The position numbers were made by a program, and so were the translations under genes. A DNA stretch of 64,000 bases from Devosia sp. ZB163 (lineage in GTDB: Bacteria > Pseudomonadota > Alphaproteobacteria > Rhizobiales > Devosiaceae): positions 434,001 to 498,000 of the forward strand of contig NZ_JAQRMY010000002.1 in the NCBI RefSeq assembly GCF_028613635.1. The letters are read 5' to 3'. Of this stretch, positions 18,935-27,394 are shown in pieces. The notes below the pieces were generated by a model. That model was not told the origin of the DNA. It ran no database searches and saw only the letters and a program-made list of their open reading frames with translations. Numbering within the stretch: the stretch's first letter is position 1; the number at the start of each line of letters is the position of its first letter.

Positions 18935-20140
18935 ATGTCCGCCGTGACGATCGCCGAACCACGTCTGAGCCCCGAATTCCGGGCAACGATCTACTATTTC
19001 ATCCAGTACATGTCGGGCGCCGTCGTCACCGTCTATGGTGGCATCTGGTTCGCCGACCAGGGCCTGACGCCCGAGCAGATCGGCGTCCTCAACGCCGTGC
19101 CCGTGCTGATCATGCTCGCCCTCAACGTCGTGGTCGGCCGCATCGCCGACCGGGCCTCGGATTGGCGGCAGGTGATCATCCTCGGCTCGATTCTCGCCGG
19201 TCTCCTTCCCCTCGGCCTGTTCTTCGTCTCGGGCTTCTGGAGCATCCTCATCGTCTGGACGCTGCTCTCGCTGCCCGCTGCGGCCGTCGGCCCCGTGGTT
19301 GACGCCGCCACCATCCGCATGACGCGCCGCCGCGGCACGCAGTTCGGTCCCATCCGCGCCTGGGGCACGGTGGGTTACATGGTGATGCTCATCCTCACCG
19401 GCTTCGTCATCACCTGGCTTGGCGGCGCCATTTTCCTTCCGATGTTCGTCGGCCTGTCACTGCTGAGGACGATCACGGCCTTCGGCCTGCCGCGCTTCCG
19501 CGGCCCCGAAACTGCCGACTCGGTAGCCCCGCATGCCGGTGCCGCCCGCCACCTGGGTGAGGCGATGAAGCCCTTCTTCGTGCTGCCGCTCGTCGGCTTC
19601 TCGATGGTCTACGGCACGCACATCGTGCTCAACGCCTTCCAGGGCCTCTTGTGGAAGGAACAGGGCTTCTCCGCCGATATCATCGGCCCGCTCCTCGCGG
19701 TCGGGGCTCTTGCCGAAGCCGGCCTGATGTTCGTCTTCGGCCGGGTCCAGTCGCGCTTTTCGGCGCGCAGCCTCATCCTCGCCTCGGCCGTAGTCGCGGT
19801 GTTCCGCTGGTTCTGCATGGCCCTCCAGCCCGGCATCGAGTTCCTGATCCCGCTTCAGGCCCTCAACGCCATCACCTTCGCGCTCGGCTACATGGGCTGC
19901 ATGCACTTCATCGCCAACTGGACCAGCGACGAGATTGCGGCCGAAGCGCAGGGCTTCTTCCAGATGCTGCAGCAGGGCATGAGCGTCATCGCCCTTGTCG
20001 GCTTTGGCTGGCTCATCGGCCTCATGGGGGCCCAGGCCTACTTCATCGCGGCCGCCTTCGCCGGCGTCGGCGGCATCCTGATCTGGCTCTCCATCGCCAT
20101 GCAGGGCCGGAAGCAACCGGGCGGCGCGCGCCTCGGCTAG
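18935..20140 (+). CDS. MFS transporter (HcaT/nucleoside-permease-like), copy 2
   Basis: 401 aa, same architecture as the upstream gene. Shared landmarks are LSPEFRATIYYFIQYMSGAVV, VVGRIADRASDWRQVIIL, RRRGTQFGPIRAWGTVGYM, LWKEQGFSADIIGPLLA and IANWTSDEIAAEAQGF. Twelve hydrophobic helices are apparent. Divergence is spread along the whole length, so the duplication is not recent; the pair may take different but related substrates or form a heteromer. Spacing of 12 bp implies co-transcription. Confidence 0.88.
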   Translation: MSAVTIAEPRLSPEFRATIYYFIQYMSGAVVTVYGGIWFADQGLTPEQIGVLNAVPVLIMLALNVVVGRIADRASDWRQVIILGSILAGLLPLGLFFVSGFWSILIVWTLLSLPAAAVGPVVDAATIRMTRRRGTQFGPIRAWGTVGYMVMLILTGFVITWLGGAIFLPMFVGLSLLRTITAFGLPRFRGPETADSVAPHAGAARHLGEAMKPFFVLPLVGFSMVYGTHIVLNAFQGLLWKEQGFSADIIGPLLAVGALAEAGLMFVFGRVQSRFSARSLILASAVVAVFRWFCMALQPGIEFLIPLQALNAITFALGYMGCMHFIANWTSDEIAAEAQGFFQMLQQGMSVIALVGFGWLIGLMGAQAYFIAAAFAGVGGILIWLSIAMQGRKQPGGARLG

Positions 20141-20171
20141 TCGTTTCGCTTTGATAATGGCGGCGGGCAGG

Positions 20172-20340
20172 AGAGCTGGATACGGTGCCCCTGCCCATGA
20201 AGGACGACCTCGTGGCCACGACTTCCAGGACGACATCGACGCCATCGCGCGCATCGATGCCGTGAAGACGATCCTCGACGTTGTCTGCCGGATCACCGGC
20301 ATGGGCTTTGCCGCGCTCGCCCGCGTCACCCGGCCGACTG
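20172..20340 (+). pseudogene. N-terminal remnant of a GAF-domain histidine kinase
   Basis: In frame with 20151 the translation gives HDFQDDIDAIARIDAV, KTILDVVCRITGMGFAALAR, closely resembling the first residues of rhizobial GAF-domain sensor kinases. After about 40 residues the similarity stops and the rest is low-complexity readthrough to 20516. No kinase domain is present. I read this as a deletion scar. The identification is from memory of the family. Confidence 0.55.
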
Positions 20341-20462
20341 CTATCCTGACACAGTCGTTGCCTGTCGAGGTGCGAGCGCAGGTCCCTAGCCAGCTCCAGC
20401 GAACCTCAAGCTACTGCGCCCGTCGGCCCGCCCGCCTCGCCCCCATCCCCCAGCGCAAACAA

Positions 20463-20490
20463 AAAGCCCCGCGATCGCTCGCGGGGCTTT
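20463..20490 (-). terminator. Strong Rho-independent terminator of the GPR-like gene
   Basis: A perfect 12-bp stem (AAAGCCCCGCGA/TCGCGGGGCTTT) with a 4-base loop. On the minus strand it is followed by TTTTTGTTTG, and it lies 22 bp after the stop of the 1644-aa gene. The plus-strand reading also ends in TTTGTTGG, so it may work in both directions. Confidence 0.8.
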
Positions 20491-20512
20491 GTTGGTTAGC
20501 TGCTACCGGAGC

Positions 20513-23500
20513 TTAGCCCAGTCGGCCGCTCGCATGGGCCAGCATGGTGTAGACCCGGCCGCGGTCGCTGAGCAGGTACTCGCGAGTCTCGCCCGCGGGG
20601 TTCCCACCTGTCGCTGCGCGCTTCAGCAACTGCTCGAACTCGGCCATGTAGGTCGCCGAGGTCTTGGCGAAGTCCTGGTCGCGCTGGATGCGCTTGCGCA
20701 CCTCGTCATAGGTCGCCTGGCCGCCCAGCGTGTAGATGCGGCGCGAGAAGACGTTCTGCTCGCCCGACTGGTAGCGCTGCCAGGCGTCGGCCAACGCGGC
20801 CGGCTCCATGGCCTTGGCGATCTCTTCCGTGAGGGTCGAGAGGTTCTGCTGCGCCACGGGGGCAGGGGCCGGAGCCGGTGCGCTGGCCGCGGCCGGAGTA
20901 CCGGCGCGGTTCAGCACGTCGCGGAGCCAGCCGCCACTTTCCTCGGACTTGGCCGGGGCGGGGGTCGGAGCAGGAGCCGGCTTTTCGGCGACAGGCTGCG
21001 GCCGCGGAGCGGTGACGGTCGGTGCCGGGCTTTCGAACCGCGGTGTGGTCCGGATCGGCTCGGCCGGACGGACCAGCTCGGGGCGCGGCTCCGGCTTGCT
21101 CGGGGCTTCATCGCGGATGAAGGACGAGCGCGTCGGCGCCGGCGGCGGGCGGCGGTCGTTGAGGTCGTGCGTCGCCGGCTGCGACCGGACGATGGCATTG
21201 AGCTCGGCCAGGGCCTCGATCTGCTCGGCCACGACGCGGCGCATCGCGGCGGCGCTCGACTTGGTCTCCTCGGGCAGTTCCATGACGCCACGGGCGAGCT
21301 CCGACCGGGTGCTCTCGAGCTCGGCGCCCACTTCCTTGGCGGTAGCGCGCATGGCCGAGGCCGTCTCGTTGAACCGCTGCGTGGCGGCTTCGAGGGCCTG
21401 CTGCATCTCGAGGATCATGGTCGCCTGCGTCTGGCGCAGGGCATCGGCGGCGCGCTGGCTCTCGTTGGAGGCCGTGTCGGTGAACGAGCCGAGCTGGGTC
21501 GCCACACGGTGCGAGGTGCTTTCCAGCGCTTCCTCGAGCAGGTTGGTGCTCTTGCCGAGCACCGACTGCATGTCGGTCGTGGCGCCGGCGAGGGCCGACT
21601 GCAGCTTGTCCGTGGTGCCGTTGAGCGCCTGTTCGAGCTGCGTCGTGGTCTCGCTGAGCGAGGTCTGGACGCGTTCGGCCGTCCCGGTCAGCACGTGCTC
21701 GAGCTGGCCGGTGGTCTCGCCGAGCGAGGTCTGGATCTGCTCGGCGGTGCTGGTAAGCACCGACTGCAGCTGGCCGGTCGTGTCGGCGAGGGCGGCATTG
21801 ATCGTGCCGGTCGTCGCCTCCAGCGTCTCGGCAACGTTCGAGGTCGTGCTCGCCAGCAGCTGCTCCATCGACTCGCGTGCCGAGACGAGCCGCACTTCGG
21901 TCTCTTCCACGGTCTCGGAGATGGACTGGGCGAAGCCGCGCATGCGGCTGTCGATCTCGTCGGCACGAGCGGTGAAGGCGTGAGCCAGCTCGTCCATGGC
22001 ATGGCGGCGCTCGTCGAGGTTGGCGAGCGTCATCGCGCCGGTGTTACTGAGGTTCTGCGCCGCCGTGTCGAGGCTCTTGGCCTCGCTGTCGAGGTTGCCG
22101 AGGATGGCGCCGAACTCGTTGACCATCGAGGCGATGGCCGTCTGCAGCGCGCCGACATGCTCGGTGACCATGCGACCGGCTTCTTCCGTCGAGCCGATCG
22201 CCTCGCGGACCGTGCTCGAGTAGGTGGCGGTCTGCTGGGCGACGCTGGTCTCGAGGTTGGCGAGGTTCGCCGTCGAGGCGTCCAGCACCTTCTGCAGCAG
22301 CATGTTGGAGTCGTTGAGCTTGCCGAGCGCCGCCGTCACATCGGTGAGGATGCGCGAGGTCGACTGGCTCATCAGCTCCTCGGCCTGCGAGGCGTTGGTG
22401 ATCAGCGCCTGGGCCAGCACGTTGCTGTGGCCGGCGAGGCTCATCTCGAGCTGTGCCGAACGGTCGGAGACGAGCGCCGAGAAGGCGTCGGTCTGCTCGG
22501 AGACCACTCGGTTGATCTCGGCCACCTTGCCGCCGATTGCATCGGCGGCGGCCACGGCCTTGATCGAGATCAGCTCGTCGATGTTGCCCGACGCGCGCTG
22601 GATCTGCTCGAGCGCGTTGCGGACTGCGACGTCCATGCGATCGGCGGTCGAGGTGACGTCCTCGGCGATGATCTGCGTCGCTTCGACAATACGGCGGGAG
22701 ATGGTCTCCTCGATGCGGTCGGCGCCGGCCTCGAGGTCGGTCATCGACTGCACCAGCGCCGTGTTGATCGCGGTGTTCAGCGACGCAAGGCGCTCGGCCG
22801 TGATGTCGGCACGGGCGGTGATGGCCTCGGGCAGGGTGCCCAGGCGCTGGTCGACCATGTCGGTGATGGCCTTGCGGGCCGAGTTGACGCCGGTCTCGAT
22901 GATGTCGGCCGCCTTGCGAGCGCTGTCGCCCACGGTCGAGGCCGCACCGTCGATGCGGGCGGTGACGCCGGACTCGGCGTCGGCAATCCTGAGGATTGCA
23001 GCGTCGAGGCCACGGCCGAGCGACTCGTTGATTTCCGAAACCTTGGTCTCGATGACGGTCGCGACGGCGCCGGCACGCTCCGACATGACGTCGGTGACAT
23101 TGCGCAGGGTGCCTTCGATCTTGTCGCGGGCATTATTGCCCTGCGCCTCGATCGTCCGTGCCAGCTCGCCGGTGCGGTCGCCGATGGCAGCCGCGATACC
23201 GACAGTGTGCGAGCCGAGCGTTTCAGCCAGCTGCTGGGTACGGGTGTTGAGGGCTTCGGCAAGCTCGGCCGAGCGGGTCGAGACGGTCGCCGCCAGCGCC
23301 TGCGTGCGCTGGTCGAGGCTGTCGCCGATCTGCTGGGCATGCTGCTGCAGCGCGATGTCGATCGCCTGGGTGCGTTCCAGCACGGACTGGTCGAGCGCCT
23401 GAGTGCGGCTGGCAACGGCGTCGTCCAGTTCCTTGGCGCGGCCGGTGAGGATCTGATCGAACTGCTCGACCCGGTTGCCGAGCGCAACGTCGATCGCCTG

Positions 23501-25447
23501 CGCGTGGGTGATGATATTGGTGTCCATGTGCCGCGCATGGCCGGCAATGGTCTCGTCGAACGCCTTCACGTGCTGGTCGAGCGCCGAGGTGATCTCGCCA
23601 TGACGGCTCGCCAGCGACTCGTTGAGCAGCTGCACGCGCGTGTCCAGCGCATCGGCGATGATCTGCGTGTGCCCTTCGAGGGAGTCCGAGATTTCGCTCG
23701 AACGGTTGGCGATGGCCTCGGTGATCTGCTTGGTCCGCTGGCCGAGCGTCTCGGTCATCTCGCGGGTGCGCTGCGCCACCATGTCGTTGAAGCTCTCGGC
23801 CTTCTCGTCGAGGGCCATCTCAAGCACGTTCGCGCGGGCCGAGAAGCTCGCGTTGTTCTTGTCGAGAGCAGCGATCAGCTTATCGCCCTTGTCGCCGATC
23901 ACGCTGTCGAGCGTCGACAGACGGCTGTCGATGGCCGTTGAGATTTCGTCGAGGCGGGCGTCGAACTGGGCGAGGTTCTGCGAACCGGCGCCGGTCAGGG
24001 TGACACGCGCGCGCTCAGTGGTGTCGTCGAGAGCGCCCGACAGCTCGATCATCGCGGATTGCAGCCGCGACTCCATCGAGTTGACCTGGATCTGCACCTG
24101 CTCGTCGAGCTGGCGCGACAGGCCGCCCAGCAGTTGCTCGGCCTCACGGGAACGGCCCGTGATGTCGGAGGCGATGCGGGTGCCGATCATGTCGAGTGCG
24201 CTCGACACTTCGTGGCCGCGGTCGCGCAACTGGTCGAGCAGGGTGATGCCGCCCTGGCTCAGGAGCTTGGCCAGCGACGACGTGCGGTTGTCGATCGCGT
24301 CGGAGAGTGTCACGGCGCGGCTGTCGAGGGCCTCGGTCAGCGAGTTCATGCGGCCGTCGATGACGGCGCTCAGTTCCTGCGTGCGGCTCTCGAACGCGCC
24401 GGACAGGGTTCCTGCCTTGTCCTCGAGCGTGATGTTCAGGCGCGACGCGGAGTCGTCGAGAGCGACCAGCAGGTGGCTGGTGCGCTGGTCGATCAGCGAC
24501 ACGAAGCTCTCGGTGCGCTCGCCGAAGGCGCCGTTGAGCGAATTGCCGGCGGTCTCGAGTGCCTTGGTCAGGTTGCCACCGGACTCGACGATCGTGCCCG
24601 CGATGCGCTGCGAAATCATGTCGAGGTCGAACACGAGGCCCGTATGGCTCTCGGTGATGGCCTCGCGCACGCGCTCGGTGTTGGTAATGACAGCTTCGCG
24701 CTGGCTGGCCAGTTCCTGGATCAGGGCGCGCATACGCGATTCATTGTCGGAATAGGTGCGCTCGAGTGCGGTGACCTCGTTGTGGATCATCACTTCGAGC
24801 TCGCCGGCGCGCGACAGGGCGCGCTCGAGGCCGTCGCCCAGCGCGTTCACTTCACGGCGCACGGCCTGGCCGACCGACGCGACCTTCTCGGACGCGGTGG
24901 TTTCGGGTTCGGCGAGGCGGATCGCCGCCTGTGTCACGGCCGCCGCGGCGTTGCGGAGATCCTGTGCGCGGCGAATGAGGGTGGCGATGGCGAAGATGCC
25001 GATCACCGGCACCACTGCGAGCGCGACGAGACCGATGAAGTCGTTCGAGCCCCAGAAGGCCGCCGTGCCCATGTCGCCGCCGTTGCGGATCAGCGCGACG
25101 AGGAGGATGGCCACCACCCAGCCGGCCGAAACGATGCCCGCGACCATGGTCGGCGCGCCCGATGACTTGGACTGCAGGCCATAGAGGATCTTGGAGGAGG
25201 GGAAGCGGTCGTCATTGGCGACCGATCCGGTCTGCGCCGCGAACTTGTCCGCGATGCGCTGCCGCTCCGAGCGAGCCGAGTTGTCGCGCGGGATCGGCTT
25301 GGGGCCCATCTTCTCGGCGGGCGCCGCTTCCTCCGGCTCCGCCGGTTTGTCGAGGTTGGCGAACACCGAGTCCTTCAGCGCGTCTTCGACGGCCGAGAAC
25401 GCCAAGGTTGCAGGGTCGTTCTGGGGTGCGGTGGTCTTTTTGGCCAT
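20513..25447 (-). CDS. Giant hendecad-repeat membrane protein, growth-pole-ring (GPR)-like
   Basis: 1644 aa. N-terminal ~100 residues are hydrophilic, then two membrane spans (101-120 and 137-158). Residues ~160-1370 are predicted almost entirely helical and built of 11-residue repeats of the apolipoprotein A1/A4/E type. A Pro/Ala-rich linker follows, and a compact C-terminal domain (LADAWQRYQSGEQNVFSRRI through VYTMLAHASGRLG). This architecture matches the large apolipoprotein-like GPR protein required for polar growth in Agrobacterium, which is longer. The product is expected to be anchored in the inner membrane near the growing pole. The gene is divergent from an Hpt gene with a CtrA-type site between. 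Orthology is inferred from architecture. Confidence 0.8.
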   Translation of the reverse strand: MAKKTTAPQNDPATLAFSAVEDALKDSVFANLDKPAEPEEAAPAEKMGPKPIPRDNSARSERQRIADKFAAQTGSVANDDRFPSSKILYGLQSKSSGAPTMVAGIVSAGWVVAILLVALIRNGGDMGTAAFWGSNDFIGLVALAVVPVIGIFAIATLIRRAQDLRNAAAAVTQAAIRLAEPETTASEKVASVGQAVRREVNALGDGLERALSRAGELEVMIHNEVTALERTYSDNESRMRALIQELASQREAVITNTERVREAITESHTGLVFDLDMISQRIAGTIVESGGNLTKALETAGNSLNGAFGERTESFVSLIDQRTSHLLVALDDSASRLNITLEDKAGTLSGAFESRTQELSAVIDGRMNSLTEALDSRAVTLSDAIDNRTSSLAKLLSQGGITLLDQLRDRGHEVSSALDMIGTRIASDITGRSREAEQLLGGLSRQLDEQVQIQVNSMESRLQSAMIELSGALDDTTERARVTLTGAGSQNLAQFDARLDEISTAIDSRLSTLDSVIGDKGDKLIAALDKNNASFSARANVLEMALDEKAESFNDMVAQRTREMTETLGQRTKQITEAIANRSSEISDSLEGHTQIIADALDTRVQLLNESLASRHGEITSALDQHVKAFDETIAGHARHMDTNIITHAQAIDVALGNRVEQFDQILTGRAKELDDAVASRTQALDQSVLERTQAIDIALQQHAQQIGDSLDQRTQALAATVSTRSAELAEALNTRTQQLAETLGSHTVGIAAAIGDRTGELARTIEAQGNNARDKIEGTLRNVTDVMSERAGAVATVIETKVSEINESLGRGLDAAILRIADAESGVTARIDGAASTVGDSARKAADIIETGVNSARKAITDMVDQRLGTLPEAITARADITAERLASLNTAINTALVQSMTDLEAGADRIEETISRRIVEATQIIAEDVTSTADRMDVAVRNALEQIQRASGNIDELISIKAVAAADAIGGKVAEINRVVSEQTDAFSALVSDRSAQLEMSLAGHSNVLAQALITNASQAEELMSQSTSRILTDVTAALGKLNDSNMLLQKVLDASTANLANLETSVAQQTATYSSTVREAIGSTEEAGRMVTEHVGALQTAIASMVNEFGAILGNLDSEAKSLDTAAQNLSNTGAMTLANLDERRHAMDELAHAFTARADEIDSRMRGFAQSISETVEETEVRLVSARESMEQLLASTTSNVAETLEATTGTINAALADTTGQLQSVLTSTAEQIQTSLGETTGQLEHVLTGTAERVQTSLSETTTQLEQALNGTTDKLQSALAGATTDMQSVLGKSTNLLEEALESTSHRVATQLGSFTDTASNESQRAADALRQTQATMILEMQQALEAATQRFNETASAMRATAKEVGAELESTRSELARGVMELPEETKSSAAAMRRVVAEQIEALAELNAIVRSQPATHDLNDRRPPPAPTRSSFIRDEAPSKPEPRPELVRPAEPIRTTPRFESPAPTVTAPRPQPVAEKPAPAPTPAPAKSEESGGWLRDVLNRAGTPAAASAPAPAPAPVAQQNLSTLTEEIAKAMEPAALADAWQRYQSGEQNVFSRRIYTLGGQATYDEVRKRIQRDQDFAKTSATYMAEFEQLLKRAATGGNPAGETREYLLSDRGRVYTMLAHASGRLG
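21485..21781 (-). repeat. Nine tandem 11-residue repeats in the GPR-like protein
   Basis: The encoded segment divides without gaps into nine 11-mers, e.g. TTGQLQSVLTS, TAEQIQTSLGE, TTGQLEHVLTG, TAERVQTSLSE. Hydrophobic residues recur at fixed positions, which gives a hendecad (11/3) helix with one continuous apolar stripe. Confidence 0.85.
23123..23815 (-). repeat. Twenty-one tandem 11-residue repeats in the GPR-like protein
   Basis: From ALDEKAESFND to TIEAQGNNARD the protein splits into 21 consecutive 11-mers with the loose pattern xLxxRTxxLxx (AVASRTQALDQ, SLDQRTQALAA, ALNTRTQQLAE). No insertions break the register over 231 residues. Confidence 0.85.
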
Positions 25448-25792
25448 ACTCTCAATACTCTCGCATCGGCACTCGGCAAGCGATCAGAGCTGGCATTGGA
25501 CCACCCACCGAGTTCCGGTAAGCCGTCCAAATTGGGTAAAATGCGATTCAAAAGCCCCGCAGTCTTCCCATTACGCCCCACGCCGCCGCGCGCTAGGTAA
25601 CCTCAAAGATACATACAATTTGAGCCAAACCGAGCGCATTCTTAAGCAAGGGTTAATTTCCGGTGGGAATGCGGCCGGTTAAGGGCATAGATAAAGTTGT
25701 CCACATTCGTTTGTCTGGCCCTTCATTCACCCCCGCTAGCCTCAACCCCAATGCGTTCCTTGGAGAACGCGAAGAAGAATGGGGTGCAGGGC
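25448..25792. promoter_or_regulatory. Divergent promoter region with CtrA-type site
   Basis: Non-coding gap of 345 bp between the GPR-like gene (leftward) and the Hpt gene (rightward). TTAA-GCAAGGG-TTAA at 25642-25656 is an exact TTAA-N7-TTAA match to the CtrA recognition sequence of Alphaproteobacteria; a further TTAA half lies at 25679-25682. A TTGTCCACA at 25697-25705 resembles a DnaA box with one mismatch. The region is lower in GC than its neighbours. Confidence 0.55.
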
Positions 25793-26182
25793 ATGGCACA
25801 GCGAAATGTGGTCGAAGCGGGGCAGGGGGCCCTCCAGCGCAATCTCGAAGACGGTCCGATCGACCTGCGTCACCTCGAGCAGCAGTCGCTCGGCGATCCT
25901 GGTCTGCAGGAAGAGGTCCTTCGTCTCTACTCCGATATGTCGGGCGTCTATCTCACCCGTATAGAGGAGAGCGCCACGCCTGAGGACATGCTCAAGCACC
26001 TTCATACGCTCAAGAGCGCAGCCGCGGGCATCGGCGCCTGGCAGGTCCGCGATCTCGCCCGTCATGCCGAGGATGCACTGCGCGAAGGCGCGTCCGTCGA
26101 CCCGGACCTGATCGCCGACGTCGCGCGGGCCGTGCGCGAGTGCCAGGACTACATCGCCGATTTCGTGAGCAGCCTCGACTGA
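25793..26182 (+). CDS. Hpt-domain phosphotransfer protein
   Basis: 129 aa from the ATG at 25793; in-frame ATG at 25751 and TTG at 25697 are alternatives without clear ribosome sites. The Hpt four-helix bundle is recognisable: DLRHLEQQSLGDPGLQEEVL, then KHLHTLKSAAAGIGAW with the phospho-accepting His71 in HTLKS, then DLARHAEDALREG and a final helix. Hpt proteins relay phosphate between a receiver domain and another regulator. No kinase or receiver gene adjoins, so the partners are elsewhere. Sharing an intergenic region with the GPR-like gene hints at a cell-cycle or polarity role (inference). Confidence 0.85.
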   Translation: MAQRNVVEAGQGALQRNLEDGPIDLRHLEQQSLGDPGLQEEVLRLYSDMSGVYLTRIEESATPEDMLKHLHTLKSAAAGIGAWQVRDLARHAEDALREGASVDPDLIADVARAVRECQDYIADFVSSLD

Positions 26183-26581
<399 letters not shown>

Positions 26582-26592
26582 ACCTTGATTTG

Positions 26593-26636
26593 GACCATTC
26601 GATGGTCTAAATAGATGGACCATATAATTGGTCCAT
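26593..26636 (+). promoter_or_regulatory. Promoter/operator of the VapBC operon with two palindromes
   Basis: Two related inverted repeats: GACCAT-TCG-ATGGTC (26593-26607) and arms ATGGACCA/TGGTCCAT around TATAAT (26615-26636). A TTGATT at 26585-26590 and TAAATA at 26608-26613 are 17 bp apart, so the first palindrome would sit exactly in the spacer of that promoter. Autoregulation by the antitoxin/toxin complex is the usual pattern in such operons. Confidence 0.6.
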
Positions 26637-26641
26637 GACTC

Positions 26642-26902
26642 ATGAACATTTCCGTCAGCGAAGCCAAAGCGCTGCTCGCTGAGCTCGTCCGGCGAGCTGA
26701 GCAGGGCGAGGAGGTCGTGCTGACGCGTCATGGGCAGCCAGTCGCTCAGATTGGTCCAATTCGGAGAGCACGCCTCACGCCCGCCGAACGGGCACGTGTT
26801 ATCCGCGATGTCATGAAGTCTGCCGCCGGCAAGGCATCGCCTGGCCCGGATGCGGCCCATAGCCAAGACTTCCTGTACGACGAGAACGGTCTTCCCAATT
26901 GA
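26642..26902 (+). CDS. vapB: Phd/YefM-type antitoxin (VapB)
   Basis: 86 aa. The N-terminus (MNISVSEAKALLAELVRRA, EQGEEVVLTRHGQPVAQIGP) is the Phd/YefM DNA-binding fold; the C-terminal part (from residue ~45) should wrap the toxin. It ends in an ATTGA overlap with the PIN-domain gene, so the pair is translationally coupled. Palindromes directly upstream are probable operators. It likely neutralises the adjacent RNase and represses its own operon. Confidence 0.88.
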   Translation: MNISVSEAKALLAELVRRAEQGEEVVLTRHGQPVAQIGPIRRARLTPAERARVIRDVMKSAAGKASPGPDAAHSQDFLYDENGLPN

Positions 26903-27282
26903 TCGCCCTCGATACCTCTGCGCTGCTTGCGATCGTTCTCAACGAGCCGATGGCATCAGGGTGTACGAGAGCCGTGACGGAAGCCGACCGCATCCTGATA
27001 TCTGCGGGAACCATGGCGGAAGCGCTCATGGTCGCTCAGTACCGATTGATCGGCGACGAGATGCGCGATCTGCTGGCGCGGCTAGATATTGAGGTAATCC
27101 CGGTAACACAGGTGGTCGCTGAGCGTGTGGCTTCGGCCAGCCGCCGGTGGGGAAAGGGTGTTCACCCGGCAGGGCTCAATTACGGCGACTGCTTCGCCTA
27201 TGCCTTGGCAGAGGAGTACGACTGCCCGCTGCTCTACATCGGCAATGACTTCGCTCAGACCGATATCCGCAGCGCGCTTTGA
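26899..27282 (+). CDS. vapC: PIN-domain ribonuclease toxin (VapC)
   Basis: 127 aa from a TTG start at 26899 that overlaps the antitoxin stop by 4 bp. The PIN active-site acids are all there: Asp5 (IALDTSAL), Glu41 (MAEALMVA), Asp97 (NYGDCFAYALA) and Asp117 (GNDFAQTD). VapC toxins cleave specific tRNAs or rRNA in a Mg-dependent way when the antitoxin is degraded. The module sits between ferredoxin and the cysG operon and looks like an intact insertion. Confidence 0.9.
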   Translation: MIALDTSALLAIVLNEPMASGCTRAVTEADRILISAGTMAEALMVAQYRLIGDEMRDLLARLDIEVIPVTQVVAERVASASRRWGKGVHPAGLNYGDCFAYALAEEYDCPLLYIGNDFAQTDIRSAL

Positions 27283-27394
27283 GCTTGCCGTAGCGTCACC
27301 ATTCCACCATCAGGGCGGTGCATGGATTCTTTTGCCGAGACGGGTTGCCGGGCCTCAACGCAATTCTAATCCGTACCTGCTACGAGAAACATTA

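Noticed and set aside
20489-23941. An 1150-codon open frame on the plus strand opposite the GPR-like gene
   Set aside because: It is a by-product of high GC and the 11-codon repeats of the real gene on the other strand. Its translation is Arg/Gly/Leu-rich without domain character, and it has no ribosome site.
25697-25705. DnaA-box-like TTGTCCACA, considered as an origin or DnaA-regulated site
   Set aside because: A single site with one mismatch; no cluster of boxes, no AT-rich unwinding region and no dnaA/parAB/hemE neighbours.
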